A stretch of DNA of 64,000 bases, from NCBI RefSeq assembly GCF_006636215.1, contig NZ_VIFM01000035.1, positions 1 to 64,000 of the forward strand. Reading direction: 5' to 3'. Position numbers and translations under genes: made by a program. Each line of letters begins with the position of its first letter. The stretch's first letter is position 1. This DNA is from Myxococcus llanfairpwllgwyngyllgogerychwyrndrobwllllantysiliogogogochensis (GTDB lineage: Bacteria; Myxococcota; Myxococcia; Myxococcales; Myxococcaceae). Shown in pieces: positions 60,161 to 64,000 of this stretch. The notes beneath the pieces are model-generated. The model saw only the letters and a program-made list of their open reading frames with translations, was not told the origin of the DNA and searched no databases.

Positions 60161-61214
60161 CGCCGTCCACGGACAGCCGCTCCGTGATGGACTTCATCGA
60201 CACGCCGCTCGCCTCCAACTGACGCATCGTCTCCCTGGCGCCCGCGACATCTTCCACCAGGCTGGTGCGCACCTTGCCGTGGTCCCGGAAGGCGTCGATG
60301 GTCGCCGGGGGCATGGTGTTGACGGTGTCGGGGCCGATGAGCTCTTCCACGTAGAGCACATCGCGCAGCTTCGGGTTCTTCGTGCTGGTGCTCGCCCACA
60401 GCACGCGCTGCGCGCGCGCGCCCTTCGCGGCGAGGGCCTTCCAACGTGCGCTGCTGAAGAGCTCCTGGTAGATGCGATAGGCGAGCCTCGCGTTGGCGAT
60501 GGCCACCTTGCCGCTCAGTGCCTCCAGCGTCTTGCGCTGCTCGGCGGAGGCGCCCGACTTGAGCCGCTGCTCGATTTCCTTGTCGGCCGCCACGTCGATG
60601 CGGCTGACGAAGAACGAGGCCACGCTGGCCACCGTGCTCAAGTCTCCACCCGCCTTGGCGAACTTCTCCAGCCCGGACAGGTACGCCTCGGCGATCTGCC
60701 GATAGCGCTGCTGACTGAAGAGGAGCGTCACGTTGATGTTGAGCCCCTCCGTGATGAGCTGCTGGAAGGCGGGCACCCCGGCCTCCGTGCCAGGGACCTT
60801 GATCATCACGTTCGGTCGCGCCAGCGTCTTCCAGAGCCGCCGGGCCTCCTCGAGCGTGGCCTGCGTCTGGTTCGCGAGCCGGGGAGAGACCTCCAGCGAG
60901 GCGAAGCCATCCTTCCCCTTCAGCGCGTCATAGACGGGCCGGAGGATGTCGGCGGCGCCCTGGACGTCGCGCACCGCGAGCTGCTCGTAGACGTCATTGG
61001 CGGAGAGCCCCTTGGCGCGCGCCGCCACGAACAGGTCCGCGTAGTCCTCGCTGCCCGACACCGCCTTCTGGAAGATGGTGGGGTTGGAGGTGAGGCCCTT
61101 GAGCCCATCCTCGTCGATGAGCTTCTTGAGCGTGCCCTGGGTGATGTAGCTCCGCTGGAGGTTGTCCACCCAGACGGCCTGGCCGAACTCCGCGAGCTGA
61201 CGCAGTGGATTCAT
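60093..61214 (-). CDS. tal: Transaldolase
   Basis: 373 residues from the ATG at 61214 (GGGAGGA 8 nt upstream). Cytoplasmic pentose-phosphate enzyme that moves a dihydroxyacetone unit between sugar phosphates. The Schiff-base lysine is in 'RPNVMIKVPGTEAGVPA', and 'GLTSNPTIFQKAV' and 'INVTLLFSQQRY' are the standard motifs. The length fits the long, mycobacterial-type class. It is divergent from transketolase with 196 bases between, so the two halves of the non-oxidative pathway share a promoter region. Its 3' end overlaps the convergent DUF6493 gene. Confidence 0.96.
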   Translation of the reverse strand: MNPLRQLAEFGQAVWVDNLQRSYITQGTLKKLIDEDGLKGLTSNPTIFQKAVSGSEDYADLFVAARAKGLSANDVYEQLAVRDVQGAADILRPVYDALKGKDGFASLEVSPRLANQTQATLEEARRLWKTLARPNVMIKVPGTEAGVPAFQQLITEGLNINVTLLFSQQRYRQIAEAYLSGLEKFAKAGGDLSTVASVASFFVSRIDVAADKEIEQRLKSGASAEQRKTLEALSGKVAIANARLAYRIYQELFSSARWKALAAKGARAQRVLWASTSTKNPKLRDVLYVEELIGPDTVNTMPPATIDAFRDHGKVRTSLVEDVAGARETMRQLEASGVSMKSITERLSVDGVRLFEESFDALLGAVGEQLKKQ

Positions 61215-61410
61215 TGGGACGTTCCTCCCCTGGTCCTCAATCTGCCCATGCCACGTTCGCCCGTGAGCGGGCCTGCGCCCAGGAGCCCCCCCGCCGGGCT
61301 GCTCTCCGAAGAGAGGACCCTCGGACCCTCCCTCCCCTTCATGGCCGCGCCGCTTCACCAGGGACTCCACCGTCAACACCCTACGGGGGTCCCCAGCCCG
61401 GAGAGAGACG

Positions 61411-63312
61411 ATGGCAGACACACTGGCAGAGCTCGCGGCGCAGCTTCGAGTCGACAGCATCCGAGCGACGACCGCGGCGGGCTCGGGACACCCCAGCTCC
61501 TCCATGTCCGCGGCCGACATCGTCGCGGTGCTGTTCCAGAAGTACCTGCGCTTCGACTTCCAAAACCCGAAGGCCCCCGACAACGACCGCTTCGTGCTCT
61601 CCAAGGGCCACGCCTGCCCGGTCCTCTATGCGGCGTTCAAGGCGGTGGGCGCCATCGACGACGCGGAGTTGCTGTCGCTGCGCAAGCTCGGCAGCCGGCT
61701 GGAGGGGCACCCCAACCCGCATGTGCTGCCGCTCGTGGACGTGGCCACCGGCTCGCTCGGCCAGGGGCTCGCCGTGGGCGTGGGCATGGCGCTGATGGCG
61801 CGGCTGGACCAGCGGAGCTTCCGCACCTACGTGATGATGGGCGACAGCGAGACAGCGGAAGGCTCGGTCTGGGAGGCGTTCGACAAGGCCTCGCACTACC
61901 AGCTCGACAACCTCTGCGCCCTCATCGACATGAACCGCCTGGGCCAGAGCGGGCCGACGGAGCTGGGCTGGAACGACGAGGCCTATGTCGCGCGGGCCCG
62001 CGCCTTCGGCTGGCACGCGCTCGCCGTGGACGGACATGACCTGGGCGCCATCGACCGCGCCCTCGCGGAGGCCCAGTCCACGAAGGGCAAGCCCACCTGC
62101 CTCATCTTCAAGACGGAGAAGGGCCACGGCTACTCGCTCATCGCGAACAAGGAAGGCTGGCACGGCAAGCCCCTGCCCGAGGACAAGGCGCGCGAGGCCA
62201 TCCAGGAGCTCGGCGGTGAGCGTCACCTGCGCATCGAGGTGAAGAAGCCTGAAGCGACCCGCCCCGCCCCCCAGGAGTCGGCCGCGCCGTTGAAGCTGCC
62301 GGGCTACGCCACCGACGAGAAGGTCGCCACCCGCAAGGTCTACGGCGATGCCCTGAAGGCGCTCGGTGACGCGCACCCGGACCTCGTCGCGTTGGACGCG
62401 GAGGTGTCCAACTCCACGTACTCGGAGGAGCTGCGGGAGGCCCATCCCCGGCGCTACTTCGAGATGTACATCGCCGAGCAGAACATGGTGTCCAGCGGCG
62501 TGGGCATGGCGGTGCTGGGCAAGCGCGTCTTCATCAGCACCTTCGCGGCCTTCCTGTCGCGCGCGTATGACCAGATTCGCATGGCGGCCGTCTCCAACGC
62601 GACGCTGCACCTGTGCGGCAGCCACGCGGGCTGCTCCATCGGCGAGGACGGCCCCTCGCAGATGGGACTCGAGGACCTGGCGATGATGCGCGCCGTCGCG
62701 GGCAGCACCGTGCTGTACCCGAGCGACGCCAACCAGACGGCCGCGTTGATGGCCCACCTGGTGGACCTGCCCGGCATCAGCTACCTGCGGACCACCCGCG
62801 CGAAGACGCCCGTCCTGTACTCGGCCACCGAGAAGTTCCCCATCGGCGGGTGCAAGGTGCTCCGACGCTCCGACAAGGACGTGGCGACGATTGTCGCCGC
62901 GGGCATCACCCTGCACGAAGCGCTGGACGCGCATGCGCGGCTCCAGGAGTCCGGTGTCTCCGTGCGCGTCATCGACCTCTACTCCGTGAAGCCCGTGGAC
63001 GTGAAGACGCTGCGGCAGGCCGCGCGGGAGACCCAGGGGCGGCTCATCGTCGTCGAGGACCACTGGGCCGAAGGCGGACTCGCGGACGCGGTGCTCGAAG
63101 CCTTCTCCGACGAGCCCCAGCCGCTGCCTGTCGTGAAGCGCCTGGCGGTGCGCACCCTGCCCGGCTCCGGCAAGCCCGAGGAATTGTTGAGCGCGGCCGG
63201 CATCGACGCGGAGCACATCGTCCAGGCCGTCATGGCCCTGAAGGACGCTCCGGGCCCCACCGACGCTCCCGAGGCGAAGGCGTCGCGTCCTCGTGGACGA
63301 AAGAACGCATAG
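61411..63312 (+). CDS. tkt: Transketolase, animal (TKT/TKTL) type
   Basis: 633 residues. Transfers two-carbon units between sugar phosphates using thiamine diphosphate. It resembles animal-type transketolases more than the E. coli type: 'TTAAGSGHPSSSMSAADI', 'NDRFVLSKGHACPVLYA', 'LVDVATGSLGQGLAVGVG', 'DMNRLGQSGP'. The thiamine motif reads G-D-S-E-T-A-E-G-S where the classical form has GDGE, and 'FEMYIAEQNMVSSGVGMA' carries the catalytic Glu. A short charged C-terminal tail (about 20 residues) follows the last domain. GGAGAGAG lies just before the ATG. It is divergent from tal. Confidence 0.95.
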   Translation: MADTLAELAAQLRVDSIRATTAAGSGHPSSSMSAADIVAVLFQKYLRFDFQNPKAPDNDRFVLSKGHACPVLYAAFKAVGAIDDAELLSLRKLGSRLEGHPNPHVLPLVDVATGSLGQGLAVGVGMALMARLDQRSFRTYVMMGDSETAEGSVWEAFDKASHYQLDNLCALIDMNRLGQSGPTELGWNDEAYVARARAFGWHALAVDGHDLGAIDRALAEAQSTKGKPTCLIFKTEKGHGYSLIANKEGWHGKPLPEDKAREAIQELGGERHLRIEVKKPEATRPAPQESAAPLKLPGYATDEKVATRKVYGDALKALGDAHPDLVALDAEVSNSTYSEELREAHPRRYFEMYIAEQNMVSSGVGMAVLGKRVFISTFAAFLSRAYDQIRMAAVSNATLHLCGSHAGCSIGEDGPSQMGLEDLAMMRAVAGSTVLYPSDANQTAALMAHLVDLPGISYLRTTRAKTPVLYSATEKFPIGGCKVLRRSDKDVATIVAAGITLHEALDAHARLQESGVSVRVIDLYSVKPVDVKTLRQAARETQGRLIVVEDHWAEGGLADAVLEAFSDEPQPLPVVKRLAVRTLPGSGKPEELLSAAGIDAEHIVQAVMALKDAPGPTDAPEAKASRPRGRKNA

Positions 63313-63360
63313 CCGGGGGCTCCAACAGGGGCCGTCGGACGTGCGAGAGTCCCACCCTCG

Positions 63361-64000
63361 ATGACCTACGACCTTCAGTCCCTCACCGAGCTTTCCACCC
63401 TCGAAAACCTCGTGAGCACCCAGGGCGTGGCGGCGTTGCTCGCCACCCTGGACGAGGTACTCGCGCGCACGCCGCCCGACGCGCTCGTGTTGAAGGAAGA
63501 CGGTCCCGCCGTCGGCCCCAGGACGCTGCGAGTCCTCCGCAAGGCCGTCGAGTTCGACGCCACCTTCCTTCAAGCGCACCCCGAGGCCCTCTTCCAGAGC
63601 CTCTACAACCGCCTTCGCTGGCACGACGCGCCCGACGCCGCCACGCACTTCGCGCCCGAGAGCCAGGGCCCGTGGAGCCATCCCGACGCGCATCTGTTCG
63701 CGCTCGCGAACCACTGGCGGAAGCAACGGGACGCGGCGGGCGCGGCGCCCTGGGTGGAGTCCCTGCTGCCGCTGCGCGGCGCCCTGGAGAGCGCGGACTC
63801 GCTCTTCTGGCACGACGCCCAGGTGCTGTGCGCGGCCTACAGCCCGTCGGGGACAAAGCTCGCCACCGGCTCCTGGTCCGACGACGGCAACGTGCGCGTC
63901 TGGGACGTGGCCACCGGCGAGTGCCTCCAGGTGATGGCGGGCCACGAGGGCGAGGTGCGGGGCCTGGCCTGGAGCGCGGACGGAACGCGACTGGCATCAG
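63361..64000 (+). CDS. WD40-repeat protein, 3' end beyond window
   Basis: Open from the ATG at 63361 to the window edge (213 codons). The first 150 residues are helical with no family I recognise. Around residue 155 WD40 blades begin: 'DAQVLCAAYSPSGTKLATGS', then 'VRVWDVATGECLQVMAGH' and 'EVRGLAWSADGTRLAS' at the edge. The 'GH...WD' spacing is standard, so more blades surely follow. Probably a cytoplasmic scaffold protein. It starts 49 bases after the transketolase stop on the same strand and may share its transcript. Confidence 0.8.
   Translation, partial: MTYDLQSLTELSTLENLVSTQGVAALLATLDEVLARTPPDALVLKEDGPAVGPRTLRVLRKAVEFDATFLQAHPEALFQSLYNRLRWHDAPDAATHFAPESQGPWSHPDAHLFALANHWRKQRDAAGAAPWVESLLPLRGALESADSLFWHDAQVLCAAYSPSGTKLATGSWSDDGNVRVWDVATGECLQVMAGHEGEVRGLAWSADGTRLAS

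Overview
The window is about 64 kb of very GC-rich, gene-dense DNA with strong third-position G/C bias. The gene content points to a predatory, fruiting-type myxobacterium (Myxococcaceae: Myxococcus, Corallococcus or Pyxidicoccus). The signs are many secreted lipoproteins and polysaccharide-active enzymes, a SitA-like lipoprotein toxin with its immunity partner, a long hybrid histidine kinase, and a eukaryote-like transketolase. This placement is inferred from gene families; there is no rRNA in the window to confirm it. I saw no tRNA, rRNA, CRISPR array, insertion sequence or phage.

Layout. 0-6 kb: the end of a polytopic membrane protein, a bestrophin channel, a BNR-repeat lipoprotein, a serine-hydrolase-fold protein that has lost its catalytic motifs, and an SRPBCC protein with a histone-H1-like tail. 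6-20 kb: a LysR/SDR divergent pair, a tandem pair of discoidin-PKD-esterase proteins, two secreted lipoproteins, an O-methyltransferase and a large FTP-propeptide metallopeptidase. 20-28 kb: a TetR-controlled hydrolase and outer-membrane barrel operon; an Imm33-like gene; a gene for a CqsA-type (alpha-hydroxyketone) autoinducer synthase directly downstream of a SitA-like AHH-nuclease lipoprotein toxin and imm11 immunity gene; and a second TetR with two clear operator palindromes. 28.9-32.7 kb: ileS, with an unusual KESKS loop and an insertion. 32.7-39.8 kb: an eight-gene, translationally coupled Mrp-type ion-transport operon ordered E-F-G-[A C-terminus/B]-C-D-D'-D''.

40-64 kb: a non-heme chloroperoxidase-type hydrolase; a secreted DMFase-like/NHL/PKD protein; an RsbQ-like hydrolase overlapping a soluble hybrid histidine kinase; an orphan carrier-condensation didomain with a degenerate active site; a decayed tetR/FAD-monooxygenase locus; a GT-C-like membrane protein; beta-carbonic anhydrase; a GH71 alpha-1,3-glucanase; an acetamidase/formamidase; a SWIM/DUF6493 pair; divergent transaldolase and transketolase; and the start of a WD40 protein.

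The most interesting points are the CqsA homologue next to a kin-discrimination toxin pair, the RsbQ-kinase pairing, the Mbh-like order of the Mrp operon with a third pump subunit lacking the TM5 glutamate, the beta-lactamase-fold pseudoenzyme, and a 30-nt palindromic intergenic repeat present twice within 1.3 kb.
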